From Oxyruncus cristatus (Eukaryota; Chordata; Aves; Passeriformes; Cotingidae): a stretch of 64,000 bases of DNA. Shown here piece by piece: positions 1-11,610 of this stretch (within the stretch, counting starts at the first letter, position 1; each line of letters opens with the position of its first letter). The translations under genes were made by a program, and so were the position numbers. Under the pieces are notes generated by a model that saw only the letters and a program-made list of their open reading frames with translations, did not search any database and had not been told where the DNA came from. The stretch lies in NCBI GenBank assembly GCA_013399855.1, contig VXAY01006827.1, positions 880,395-944,394 on the forward strand, in the 5' to 3' direction.

Positions 1-381
1 CTCCCTTGTTGTTTGCCTCAGAGGACAAAGACGATTTGAGCTAATTGAGAGTTCATCTCTACTGGACAATCTTGTTCAAACTGTATTACTCTTATGAGTC
101 ACTTTTAGGTGCAGGCTGCTGGTGAGAACTTGATGTGTTATAGACTTCATTATCCTTTCGATAGCTTTTATTGCTCAAAGTCATTGTCAGCTCTGCCTCA
201 AAGTGAAAGTTTATATGCACATTTGCGTCTGTACAATCTGTCATATTTGAATTTCATCTGTCCTACAACAACATCACGTTTCATCAGTGTTTGAGGAATT
301 TGACTGACTGCAAACATGAGCAACCTGTTGTAATTGAAACTGATTCACTTGCTCCATGGCTGCTGTGTTTGAACTCCACAG
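1..381 (+). other. WDPCP: 3' end of a WDPCP intron
   Basis: Intronic sequence leading into the exon at 382. It contains a plausible branch-point region (TTGACTGAC around 299-308) and the polypyrimidine-rich approach TTCACTTGCTCC. No coding exon is recognisable in 1-381, although an open frame runs without a stop from about 291 into the exon. That upstream stretch does not resemble WDPCP. Confidence 0.75.
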
Positions 382-505
382 CACAGCTTGAGGCAAGCCT
401 TGGAACCTTTTATGCACCAACAAGACCCCTCTTGGATACAACTGTGCTGGAGTACAGGGACCCAATCAGCAGATACGCAAGAAGGTTCTTCCACCACCTG
501 CTCAG
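382..505 (+). CDS. WDPCP: WDPCP internal exon (AQLEASLGTFYAP...FFHHLLR), partial gene
   Basis: Coding exon of WDPCP, the vertebrate homologue of fly fritz. The protein works with INTU and FUZ in the CPLANE complex at the ciliary base, recruiting IFT proteins and influencing septins and planar cell polarity. The 124 bases read, in the only frame that fits, xA-QLEASLGTFYAP, TRPLLDTTVLEYRDP, ISRYARRFFHHLL and then AG of a split arginine codon. I recall nearly the same residues from the helical part of the mammalian protein, C-terminal to the WD repeats. The acceptor is a pyrimidine-rich stretch ending CCACAG at 376-381. A second AG at 385-386 would shift the frame by 5 bases, so I chose 382, which also restores the alanine codon seen in mammals. 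The donor is CTCAG|GTGAAT (506). The exon enters with two bases of a codon and leaves in phase 2, matching the exon at 20154. Identity is by recalled family sequence, not a search. Confidence 0.93.
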
Positions 506-1030
506 GTGAATGACAGTTTCAACTTCTATCAGCTTAAAATTAATTGCATATTTCAGTAACTGCCTACTTTAATGTGGTTAACATTTTCCAGGAGGACCAC
601 CCCTGACAAAAATGCATTCATTGTTAATGTTTGTTTAACTTGCACTTTGTTCCTTTCAAATAGAGTATTTCAGATAAAGTGCTATTCAGAGCTCTTCTGT
701 CATCAGTACACTTAAAATGAATCACCCTTTCCCTTTTAGCTTGATAGAAGAAAGATAACATGCTTATGAGAGATTGATATTCAACAACCGCTTTTAGATT
801 AGCTATTGAAAGAGCTTACAAACTTGGAGAAAACCCTGCTAGAACACAAAAGAGTGCTGCATGGTCCAAGACATTCCTATCTTTGCACCACTGAAATCTG
901 AGCATTTTGTTATTCTTACCTTTAAAGTTCTCATATGTAAATTCACGTTCCAGTACTTTTCAGTGAATGTTCAATGACATTCATGTAAGAGGAGAAAATG
1001 AAATGTTGAATTTGTCTCTAAATTGTATAA

Positions 1031-1490
1031 AATCATGGCATGGTTTGGGTTGGAAACGACCTTAAAGATCATCTGGCTCAACCCCCCGACTACCATGGGC
1101 AGGGACACCTTCCACTAGACCAGGTTGCCCAAGGACCCATCCAGCTGGTCTTGAACACTGCCAAGGTTAGGGCATCCACAGCTTCTCTGGGCAACCTGTT
1201 CCAAGTGCCTCACCAACCTCACAGTAAAGAATTTCTTCCTTGTATCTAACCTAAATTTTCTTCCTTATATCTAACCTAAATTTCCCCCCTTTCAAGTTGT
1301 ACCCATTATTCCTTGTCCTGTCGCTACAGTTCGTGACGGAAAGTCCCTCTCTGTCTTCCCTGTAGACACCCTTCACATACTGGAAGGTTGCTCTGAGGTC
1401 TCCACACAACCTTCTCTTCTCCAGGCTGAACAGCCGCAACTTTTTTAGACTGTCTTCTTAGGGGAGCTGCTCTTACCTTTAATTATTTCC
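1031..1490 (-). mobile_element. CR1 non-LTR retrotransposon, 5'-truncated 3' end
   Basis: The + strand reads ATGGTTTGGGTTGGAAACGA followed by CTTAAAGATCATCTGGCTCAAC, the reverse complement of the standard CR1 terminus (gatgatctttaaggt..ttccaacccaaaccat). Further in it matches the CR1 3' UTR and the end of the second reading frame (CAGGTTGCCCAAGGACCCATC, TCTCCACACAACCTTCTCTTC). The element is therefore inserted on the minus strand with its 3' end at about 1031 and is 5'-truncated near 1490, as is usual for CR1. It carries a 25-base-period tandem duplication at 1232-1283. The right-hand border is approximate. Confidence 0.93.
1232..1283. repeat. 25-base-period tandem duplication inside CR1
   Basis: A 21-base core (CTTCCTT, one variable base pair, then ATCTAACCTAAA) occurs at 1235-1255 and again at 1260-1280, differing by one base. 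It lies at a position that is single-copy in ordinary CR1 3' UTRs. Confidence 0.85.
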
Positions 1491-3149
1491 AAATTCAGCT
1501 AGAATTTGTAGTGATTGGTTTATTGTTGTATTTTTCCTTCAATATAAATCCATAGCTTAAATTTCAATCAGTTATAAATATCAACATGCAGCGGTTTAAC
1601 CTGTTCATTTGTTCAACAGCAACTACAGCTGAAACATTCCCTCTGAGAATTACCCAGTGGATGAAAATAAGGATAAATTACCCTCTGAAAGATACAATGT
1701 TTGTAACACCTTGTTGAGAAGGAGCATAAATGGGCACAGTGAAAAGACCTACAATGCAGCCTTTTTCATTGATTCATCCAGATTGTATACGTTGTCTGCA
1801 TAGGCAAAGCTAGGAACTGCAAGTTACTTTGACAGTACAGTATGCTTTTATTCAAATCTTAAAGAAAAATATTTTATATTGTCTTCTACACTCTGAGTCT
1901 GAAAAGGATCATCTTACTGGTAAACAGGTCCATTCCAGTGGGGAAATTATTCCAAATAGATGAATGCTCCAATATTTGCATAGCATGCACCAGCCTTTCA
2001 CTGGAGTTTTCCTAACACACGTGGCCACAACACTGGGCACAAGCTCTGCTGTTGCCTTTCTCCTAGAAACCAGCAGGGAAGATCTGTTGCAGCAATGGCC
2101 AACCTGTGGTGGCTGTGGGCCAGTTGCCTGCGGAGGACAGATGCAGAAGGAATGCCTTGGAGATCACTGAGAGGTGTAACTCTGGTGCTCTTACATCTGC
2201 AAGAGAACGGTGTATTCCCTCTGACTCAGGGTTTGCTTCCAAGTCCTAGCAGGCATGCAGAGGCATGGGGCCCCAGCTAAGCTGCCAGCCCTTGGGGCTG
2301 CTGAGTGCAGCTGAAACACTGACTCAACCTTCCTAAAACAAGAACCTTCAGTGTCAGAATGCTGCCTGGACAGCGTGGGGCACAGGCAGGAGGTGTGCAG
2401 AAGAGTATTTTACCTCCAACCATAAAGTAGGGCTTGAAAAATCTACAGTTGTGGCAATTTTGGGAAAAATGTGTGTTATTTTGCTGTTTTCCTGTTTTCA
2501 AAGGGATTTGTATTCAGCTGAATCAAAGTGATAGGATCGTGTGATTGCTGCAGAACAGATGGTAATGCTTAAAGCTTATCTCAGAAGACATAATCTAAGT
2601 ACAATATTAAATGTTCAAATACAGGAGATTTATCTGATAGAAAGCAAGGAAATGATGTTCAGAGCTGACCATTATTGCATTAAAGTGGCTGTGCCTTAAT
2701 TGGTGTTTATTTCCTTTTAGATGTTTTCTTAAGTGACTAGAATGATTTGAATGTAGGCTAAGCAGAGAAAACTATAGATTTGTTGGGGAATGGCAAACCG
2801 TGGTTCTGGGTGAGTGAATGCCATCCAGGCATGATGCAATGTCTAGGAGGATCATAGGGAGGCACAAAGCTCCCTAATTCAGGCGCATGGAAGTTGCAGC
2901 TGCTGCTGTTACATCTGTCAGTGAGAGGCCAGCAAGACAAACCACTTCTGCCAGACTGCATTTACAGTTGTAGGTTCAGAACAGGAGGAAAAGTGAGAAG
3001 AGAGTTATTCTCTTGCCCTTTCAGGTCAGAATGTTATGCCTGTGAGGACACTGAAAATGGAGAGTTCCTCCCACTGTCTGTTTGTCAGAGACAGAGGCTG
3101 TTTCAGGGGGTCGGGAAGCCTTCATTTTAAGTCAGTTATATGCTCTCTG

Positions 3150-4665
3150 TCTCAATCCTGGTCATTCCAAAATGCTGGAAGTCAAGGAGACAAGGCAGAA
3201 GGCCAGCTTGACTGAGCAGGGATCTTCTTTTGGAGATAAGGCAAAAAAGGAAGGTGTATGCCCAGTGGAAGCAAGGTCAGGTGACATGAAAGAAATACAG
3301 AGATGCCGCCCACCACTGTAGAGAGAAAGTGTGTGTGGCTAAAGGTCAACTGGAGTTGAAGCTGGACAGAACTGGGGAGGACAATTCGAAGACTTTTAAA
3401 ATACATTAATGGCGAAAGACAAATATGTGCAGAAATATATGCACAAATAATGGGCAGAAATAACGTCAGCTTGTTACAGGGTGAGGATGGTCACCTCACA
3501 AACAGGGATGTAGACAAGGCAGAGATGTTTAATGTATTCTTTGTCTCTGTCTTCAACACTGATGATGAACTAGGAGGGTCCCAGTGCCCTGAGCTGGAAG
3601 ACCATTCCAGTGAGAATTATAAACTTCAAGTTGACCCTGAAGTTGTGTGGGATCTGCTGCTTGAGGTGGTTCCCAACAAATCTATGGGGCCTGATGGGAT
3701 TCATCTGAGAATATTGAGCCGGCTGATGTCGTTATGAGGCCTCTCTCAGTTTTTGAACTGGGACCTTGGGAATCTGGAGAGGTCCCAGTTGACTGGAAGC
3801 TGGCTAACGTTGTCCCAGTTTTCAAGAAGGGCAAGAAGGATGACCCTGGGAACTACAGGCCTGTCAGTCTCACTTCAGTGACTGGAAAATTATGGAGAAG
3901 ATTATTATGGGAGGTATTGACAAACGCCTGAGGGACAACACAGTCATTGGTCACAGCCAGCACATCTTCATGAGGAGAAAGTCCTGCTTGTCAAACTTAT
4001 TTCCTTTTGAGACAAGGTAACCCACCTAGTTGATCCAGGGAAGACAGTTGATGTAATCTTCTTGGATTTCAGTAAAGCCTTAAAGCTTTTGATACCATGT
4101 CTCACATTCCTCAAGGGAGCTGATTGTCCCTCTCTGCTCTGCACTGGTGTGGCCTCACCTCGAATATTGTGTGCTGTGTCAGTCACCACAATATAAGAAA
4201 AACAGTAATCTATTAGAGAGTGTCCAAAGGAGGGCAACAAAGATGGTGACGGACCTTGAGGGGAAGCCTTATGAGGAGTGTCTGAGGTCACTTGGTCTGT
4301 TTGGGCTGGAGAAGACTGACAGGAGACTTCATTGCAGTTACAACCTCCTCGTGAGGGGAAGCAGAGGCGCAGGCACTGACCTCTTCTCTCTGGTGACCAG
4401 TGACAGGACCCTGAAGTTTTGTTAGGGAAAGTTTAGGTTGGATATTAGGAAAAGGTTTATCACCCAGAGGGTGGCTGGGCACTGGAACAGGCTTCCCAGG
4501 GAAGTGGCCACAGCACCGAGACTGATGGAGTTCAGAGGGTGTTTGGACAACACCCTCAGGCACAGGGTATGATTCTTGGGGCTGTCCTGTGCAGGACCAG
4601 GAGTTGGACTTCGATGATCCTCGTGTATCCTTTCCAATCCAGGATATTCTATGGTTCTATGATTT
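3150..4665 (+). mobile_element. CR1 retrotransposon, long but internally deleted copy
   Basis: A plus-strand CR1 with degraded reverse-transcriptase ORF sequence. Recognisable blocks are FNVFFVSVFNTDDE (about 3528-3569), VVPNKSMGPDGIH (3666-3704), SGEVPVDWKLANVVPVF then KKGKKDDPGNYRPVSLTS (about 3774-3880, in a shifted frame), a 'DVIFLDFSKA' remnant near 4049-4078, and the C-terminal blocks WPHLEYCVLCQSP and LLESVQRRATKMV (4150-4250). The 3' UTR (TTAGGTTGGATATTAGGAAA..., 4430 onward) ends in GATATTCTATGGTTCTATGA at about 4640-4663. The stretch that should hold the RT catalytic core is missing near 4105. Frameshifts and stops make it inactive. The left border is approximate. Confidence 0.93.
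3450..4425 (+). pseudogene. Remnant CR1 ORF2 (reverse transcriptase), broken
   Basis: Decayed coding part of the CR1 copy at 3150-4665. Three open segments in different frames carry RT family motifs: 3450-3737 (with NKSMGPDGIH), 3734-3931 (with WKLANVVPVFKKGKK and NYRPVSLTS) and 4147-4425 (with PHLEYCVLCQSP and QRRATKMV). A frameshift near 3737, stops, and a deletion between about 4105 and 4130 that removes the catalytic aspartate box leave no possible function. The endonuclease part is absent or reduced to traces before 3450. Confidence 0.85.
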
Positions 4666-7600
4666 GATTTATTCACCTTTTTACCCTTATTCATTTAGCG
4701 CTGAGTGCTTGCAGGCTCGTTACAAATAGCTAATGAATCTCTTCAGAGTGAATTTTTTTGTTACAACAGATGTGTTTGCATGACCAAACAAGAAGACTTG
4801 AATGCAGAAGCCCTGTAAACTGCCAATGCCAACTTGATGCAGCACTAGGGAACATTTTGTTACTCATGTGAGCATGAGGAGACAAAAGCAAAGTGATCAC
4901 TTTGTACCCTATTGCAGCAAGAAGTAGAAGACACATAAGGCTTCCTAAATTATGTGCAGTAAAGTTATGGCTGATATTCAAAAAGTATTTCTTGGCATAG
5001 TGTAGGGCCTTCTGCAATTCATTTGGGCTTCAGAGAAAGCAAGAAGCAGATGCACGGAAGTTAAATCTGGAGGATAGGGAACGAAGGAGAGAAACTCAGA
5101 AGTTTGGTAGGAAGAGTGAGGGAAGGAGGTTGGGTTAGGAGCATGAGTAGAAGAGAAGGCACCAGGGATGAAGGCCTAAAGGCAAGCATGGGGATGTACA
5201 GTGTCCTGCAAATAGGGCAGAGTGGGAGTACAGAGCAAAATGGGGGAAGACAGCTTAGGATATGTGTGGTGGGCTATAGGGGAGACCAGACATATCAGGG
5301 ATGGACAGGGAAGGGCGGAGTCTTGCATACAAGATTAAAACATTAAAACACTTAAATGTTTCTAGATCTAAATCTGAAAAATGTTCATATAAACAAAAGT
5401 CTTCACCCCCCTCTCCAGCTTTCCTTTGAATGCCCCACCAATCTGCCTTAAGCCTTTTCTAGAGGGATCCACTCTGGAGAGAGAAATATTAGTTCATTCT
5501 ACATGCTGAGACAATCTTTGACCTGCCTGCTGAGTCTGCCAAAAAGGTGCCAGTTATTGTTTTACTTTTAAAGATGTGTCTGTATTTACTAGAATTGAGA
5601 AATACAGTCACCTTTTCAGAGAGGCTATCCTCACCTAGCCATGTGCCAGTGATTTTAATCGTTACTATAGGCTGAAAGGTGGTACATCCAGCTGCAAATA
5701 GCTGGAGACGTGCATTTTCACATTGTCATTGAGATTATAGGCTAGCTATGTTGCTGCCATCAGTGAGATCAGTTTCTAGAAAATACTGGCTGCAGCAACG
5801 GTGGGTTCCCTCTTTAGGTATCAGGCACTTTAGAAAGAAGATGCTCCATCCAGCCTGCAGTGGGCAAAGGAACACTGACAGCACGACTGAAGCAGATCGC
5901 AACTGGGGAGGAAGGAAAATGCTTGGCAATATATTCAGCACAGCCGTGTTATTTGCATGCATCATTATAAAAGCTAAGTTCTTAAATTTGCAAACCATGC
6001 AGCATCTTCAGCTACCCCTGAAATAGAAGCTTAGAGCTTTGCAGGTATAGGCCCTGAATGTAGAATATGGAATACCTCCAAAAACAGGCGTTCAGGATAC
6101 AAAATTAAATTAAAGGCCTCTTAATTATATGCCGGGGATCCATTACAACAGTATTTACAGAATGGATAATTATTTTCACTCTAAATTCTTATCTATAATT
6201 AAAAAATACAGGAACTGAATTACAAGTACAGAAATGTATCTTAGGTGTTCCTTTGCCACTTCAGTAGCACTCTGGTATTTTATTATGATGTCATTGCTTA
6301 TAATAATATAATGCATTATACCATTATGTAAAATGTTGAGCAGAGGTGGATTTATTAGGAAGCCTTGGGGAGCTGTAACCTCCTGGCCTCCACCCTTTTG
6401 CTACGTGTATTTGTGCGATGGGGGAGTGGCTGCACAGCCTCCTGCCTCTGCCTAACAGCCTCGTCTATCCATGGACGAAACATGGAACGGGATGGAATCA
6501 TTTTTCACTCGTTAACTGTGGCATCGCTGACTCATGGCTTTGCTTCACTCTGATCAAGCATTCGTAAATTGTACTTGTCATATTTCCTAATGCACGAAAT
6601 TATCTTGTTTGTTTGACACACACACAGAGGCACAAACACGTGCCTGCTCTGTTTTGTTCCATTTTTTGAGTGAGAAAGCAGGGCTAGAAAGTAAAGTCTG
6701 CAGTGCAGGAGCTGCAGAATTAAGATGCAGCCACAGCTCCGTGGTTCTTCTGTGCCCTTTCCTCCTCTGTAATTCTGTTTTTATGTTTGTGAATACCAAG
6801 GTTAAGAGTTGGGTTTTGTGTTTCTTTTTTTCTACGTGGAGAAATACTAGGAGTCAAAACCAATTGGACCTTTCCATCTGATAATTTCATTATGATAATG
6901 TGATTTGGGTTTTTTCCCATAGTACGAATATATTTGCCTGCAAACCAAAGCTCTGTTGTAAATAGTCACATGGTGCTTTTGCTTATTTTAAGAGCAAAGT
7001 GCAGCTCTGATCACATTCACTGGTAGAATTTTGGATGGATTCATGGAAGATTCTCCTTTGCGTGGATCCAAAAATGAGAACCTCCACCATGTTCTTACTG
7101 TTACTGTTTCTCCTCCTTCACAAATCTTCTCAGAAACATTGTACTCTTCCCGGTGTTCAGTGTTAGATGCTACTGGTTAAATGCAAAAAATAAGCTACAT
7201 TTTGTGCAGAACGTTCATAAAGTGATATGACTTTACACACAGGACTTGATGGAGCTTCTTTGTGAATAAACACTCTTAAAGGAGATGAGAAAGTAGGTGT
7301 TCATTAGCATCAGGGAAGACCTGCTTCCAGCCAGTACTGATTTTTGTCAATCACTTCACTATTCAAGAGTTATGAAGTGCATTGCTATACTACGAGACAT
7401 GGTGCCTTGACACAGTCAGTTATCACTTAAGTCCAAGACAGCCTTTGAAAAGCTAAAATAAAGCTCTTTTGCCCTGCAGGTACATCACTAATGCAGTACT
7501 AACTACCCCTTGGCAAGCAGGTTCCCGTATCACTGCACTGCAACCTGCAAAGTAGGCATTCGCTGTGAGTATATCCATCCTAAATAGGACCCTAAATCAA

Positions 7601-10039
7601 AGGTGAAAAAGATGCCTCAGCTCCATAGGAATAGTTCCCAATCCCATCTGCTGCCAACTGTATGGAACTGAGAGACAGAGTGAGCAAAGAGCTTTTATGA
7701 TCCTTTTTAAGAGCACCCCAGAAGTAGAATCTATAATTATATTGGTACATAGTGTGTCACGAAATACGTATAAACATTAATGATGACATGGTTGAGGACT
7801 AAGAATGTCTTTTATATTCATAAGGTAACCTATTAGGCATTAAATTATGCCTTTGGATAAAATGACCACTGATGGCAGTCAGGTTCTCTATGGTGGCCAC
7901 ATGAACAGGATTCATCTCTATGGGAGTAAGTTCAGTAGCAGCATTTTGACTAAAGTAGCACCTTCTGGAGAGGACTCTGAAGAGTCATTTTTTGTCATCT
8001 TTTGAAAACGATCAAAACCAAAGGTTTTCGTATTACCATGGCACTGATAAATGAGAATTTATATTGCTGTGATGGAACTACACATGAAAAGATTCCCCTG
8101 GTCATGCTTCTTGACCTGTTCTAGAAACAAGAAATAAAGGCACCTATTTAATGCAACTAGGTTATTTTTGCAGTTAAAAAGGTTAAATATCTCAGTAGAA
8201 GTTTAGAGTGTCCTATGTAGTTAATATTTTTTTTTTTTTTCTTAAACCAGCTCCACCACAGTTTTCCATTTCAGGCAGATACTTTGATGCTACAGGAATA
8301 GCTCTAGGATTTAATTCTCTACTGATGATTACAATGTAAGAAATATTGAGAAAAATACTGGGGTGGGGGGATAACAAATGATGTGACATGATTGCTTAAG
8401 AACAAAATTCCATGAAGATAAGCCACAAGAAATATCTGTCAGAGATTTGCTCCTCAACCTAGCAAGAGACATTGCTTGGAGCATGGGAATAATGACCCCT
8501 TCCACACACTTGGAGCAGTCCCAGAGCTGCTATAATATGGACTCATTTCGCACAGCCACCAGCAGATGCTGTTTGGTGGCCCAGAGTACCTTAAGTCCTC
8601 CAGTTCTCTGCTACGTCCCCACCCATGGGACTGCACCAGAAAAAAGGAACACGAAGTAACTGCGCTGGGCTGATGTAGTTTGTGCCAAATCTGTCCCCAC
8701 GTGCTGGTTAATCTGACTTTGATATTGCTACTTTCAGAAGCTGAGCCCACATCGAGACCACTGTTGTGTTGTGTTGTGTAACTGATAATCTGCCCTCATA
8801 AGGTGGCTTTTTCCTGCTGTACCAGCTGTGCAATTTCCCTGAAATCTTACAGGCTTTGGACATACACTGAGTGCAGAAACAATGCAAATATACCATATTC
8901 ATGGACAAAAAAAATCAAGAATTAGTTCTTAACAACACATCTCCACCCTTGAGCGGCTGCTGTAAATCAGCCTCAGCCTTTGCAGGTTATCAGTTATTCC
9001 CTCCCCATCAACTCCACCTAGTCACTAATAGTATCTCCTTTTGAATGACACTCAAAAATCTCTAATTTGAGGTCCTGACCGAGAACTAAATTTAAGATTT
9101 TTTTTTTCCCCCTTTAAGTCTTTCCAAACTATTTCCTGTCACATCTCTTTACCGCGATACTTCTTCTCCATTCGTCTTCAGAGTCCTCCTGAGCCTCACT
9201 CTGAGCCTTCCCTTTACGGTATATAGACTATCTGGCAACATTCTGTTTTGAACTCAGCTCATCAGGTCAGACTTTTCTCCCACTCTCCCACACTTTTTTT
9301 CCTGACTTTTCTCCCACTTCCATCCAGTGCCCTGCAGGAAGAGCTAACTGAATAGTCAGGCTTCCTGTCTTCAAATGCAGGTCTGCCTTTTATGGTTCTT
9401 CAGAACCAAAGAGCCTGCCAAGGAAAGAACACCATAGGGAAAATTTAGAACAAAAATGAGCCATAGTCAGTTGTCCAATAGCTGGATGTAGTGTCTTGGG
9501 GGGTGCACTTCACCTCTCATGACTTAATAATGCAGAATTTATATGTCCCACGTGCTCATCTGGGGTTGCTCTGTAGTTAGGATAAAGACATGGGCACCCA
9601 AAGGTTGAGTAATCCCATCGAAGGGAGATGTCTAAGATAAGCGTGAAGAATCAAACGTCAGTGCCTATCCCTATCAATTAACTATAAAAGAAACCTCCCT
9701 GATTAGCTTAAATTAGCCATGTAAAGGTAAGCTGTTTGAAGATAAATGGAATGATTTGCACTCTAAATGTCTAGCTCCTGTATCACATTATTACTGGCCA
9801 GTTAACAGAAAGATCTTAGATGCTCAGATGGTTTCTGTAATGGAAGGAGAGAGGCACAAAGACAAGCAAAAATATATAAAGAAAGGTTTACAAAAAGCAG
9901 ATAGGCATGTCAATCTCTTTAAAATCTTTTTTTGACCAACTGGCCAAGATACGAGAGAAAGCAGATGTTTCTTCATTTACACTGGTAAGTGCTGAAGTAT
10001 CAGTAAGAGAGATTATACTAGAGATAGATAAACAGTAAT

Positions 10040-11610
10040 ATATGACCAGCACTAGGTAAAATTAGTTCAAAATTCCTGGAGATAGTCAAGCATAAAACAC
10101 CTGAAATACACTCTGTGATATATAACCTCTTATTCAGAATGACCTTAGCACCTGAGGACAGGAGCATGGAAAATATTAAGTCAGTTTTCAAAACAGTCTG
10201 GAGAGACCTTGAAGAACTATAGCCCTGTAAGTCCAGCCTCTGTACCAGTGAAATTCGTAGAAACTGTATTTTAAAAATAATCCAAACATACGGACAAACA
10301 ACGTTGTATCGGGGGAGAGTCAGCAGGATTTATGTAAAGGCAGGTCATGTCTCAAAACTCTGAATTCTTTGATGTCGGCAATCATGTCAGTAATAGATAT
10401 CCAGCTGCTACTGATGAAAGTTTGACCACTGAAGACCTTTTTTTTTTGGAAGGTCTCCCACCAAAACGTCTTAAAGAAGCTAAGCTGCCACAGGATAAGA
10501 GGAAAGCTTCCCTTTCATAGATAAGTAATTCATTAAAAGGTAAGAAACAGAATAAGAGAAAATGGTCAGTTGTCATGGAGGTCATCGATGGAAATTATAA
10601 GAACAGCAGATCTGTACTTGTAAGTAGCCTGGCAAAGGAGCAAATAGTGAGCTGCCAGCATTTGCCAATGATACTAAATTATTAACACTAGTAAAGATAT
10701 GACCTGCTGTGACGAACAGCAAAAGGGCTTCAGAGGATTCAGTGACATAGTGGCAAAATTGAAGATAAAATTAAACATAAATAAATTCAAAGTGAAGCAC
10801 ACGGTGTGTGTGACTCCGAACTTCATGTGTAAAATGATACAGTCTGAACTCAATATTATGCTGGAAGAAGAATTTTGGTCTTAGAACTCTACAACTGTAA
10901 AATACTCAGTTCAGTGCTCAGCAAAAGTACAAAAAGCAAATTGCTGCTAGGAATTCTTAGAAAAGGACTAGACAACAAAACAGTGAATTGCAGTTCACCT
11001 GAATTTTGTGTGTAGTTTTGGAGTCCCATAATCTGTGAAAGGATATAGTGGAACTCAAAAAGGTTTAGGAAGTGCAGCCAGGATGATTAAAGGCATGAAA
11101 CAGCTTTAGTGAAAGGAATGACTAAATAGACTAGAACTCCTCAACCTAAAGAAGAGGCAGCTGAGATAGAGATCTATTAAATTGTGAGTGTTAGAGAGAG
11201 AGGAGCTCAGCAAATGACTGCTCATTGCTTCTTCTAATACAAAAACTAGAGGTCATCAAGCAAAGCTAACAAGTGGCAGTTTCAAAATACAGTGATTCTT
11301 CACATAATATGTAATTAAAATATGAACCTCCTCACCACAGGATGTTGTGGATGATAAAATTGTATGTGAGTTCAAAGGCAAGGTTCAGAGAAGAGAAATT
11401 CACTGAGGAACGCCAGCCTAGAAACCACCTCTGGCTCAGCAAATCCCTGAACCACAAATGGTTGGAGACGAGGAGACTACTTAGGGAAGTATCACCATAT
11501 GTTTGCCCTGTTCTTATATTCCCTCCTTGGCGCCCAGCTGATGGCAAGGGATTAGGTCAGGTGTACCTTTGGTCTGAGCAAAGTGGCTCTTTTACGTTCT
11601 GTGTTCTTGG
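10040..11610 (+). mobile_element. Ancient, heavily decayed CR1-family LINE
   Basis: A much older CR1-type element than the others. In order, degraded blocks match the family: GAAGAACTATAGCCCTGTAAG (N-Y-x-P-V-S motif, near 10212), GAGTCAGCAGGATTTATGTAA (10316-10336), TTTGCCAATGATACTAAATTA (the ADDTKL position, near 10662, here with Asn in place of the first Asp), GGAGTCCCATAATCTGTGAAA (near 11022), ACTAGAGGTCATCAAGCAAAG (near 11245), CAGGATGTTGTGGATGATAAA (near 11338) and the terminal ACCTTTGGTCTGAGC (about 11565). Many indels and stops are present. The whole 3' half, about 1.5 kb, is collinear. The 5' border is uncertain. Confidence 0.75.

Noticed and set aside
291..381. Upstream extension of the first WDPCP exon to 291
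   Set aside because: The frame is open, but residues before AQLE do not resemble WDPCP, and a pyrimidine-rich acceptor ends at 381.
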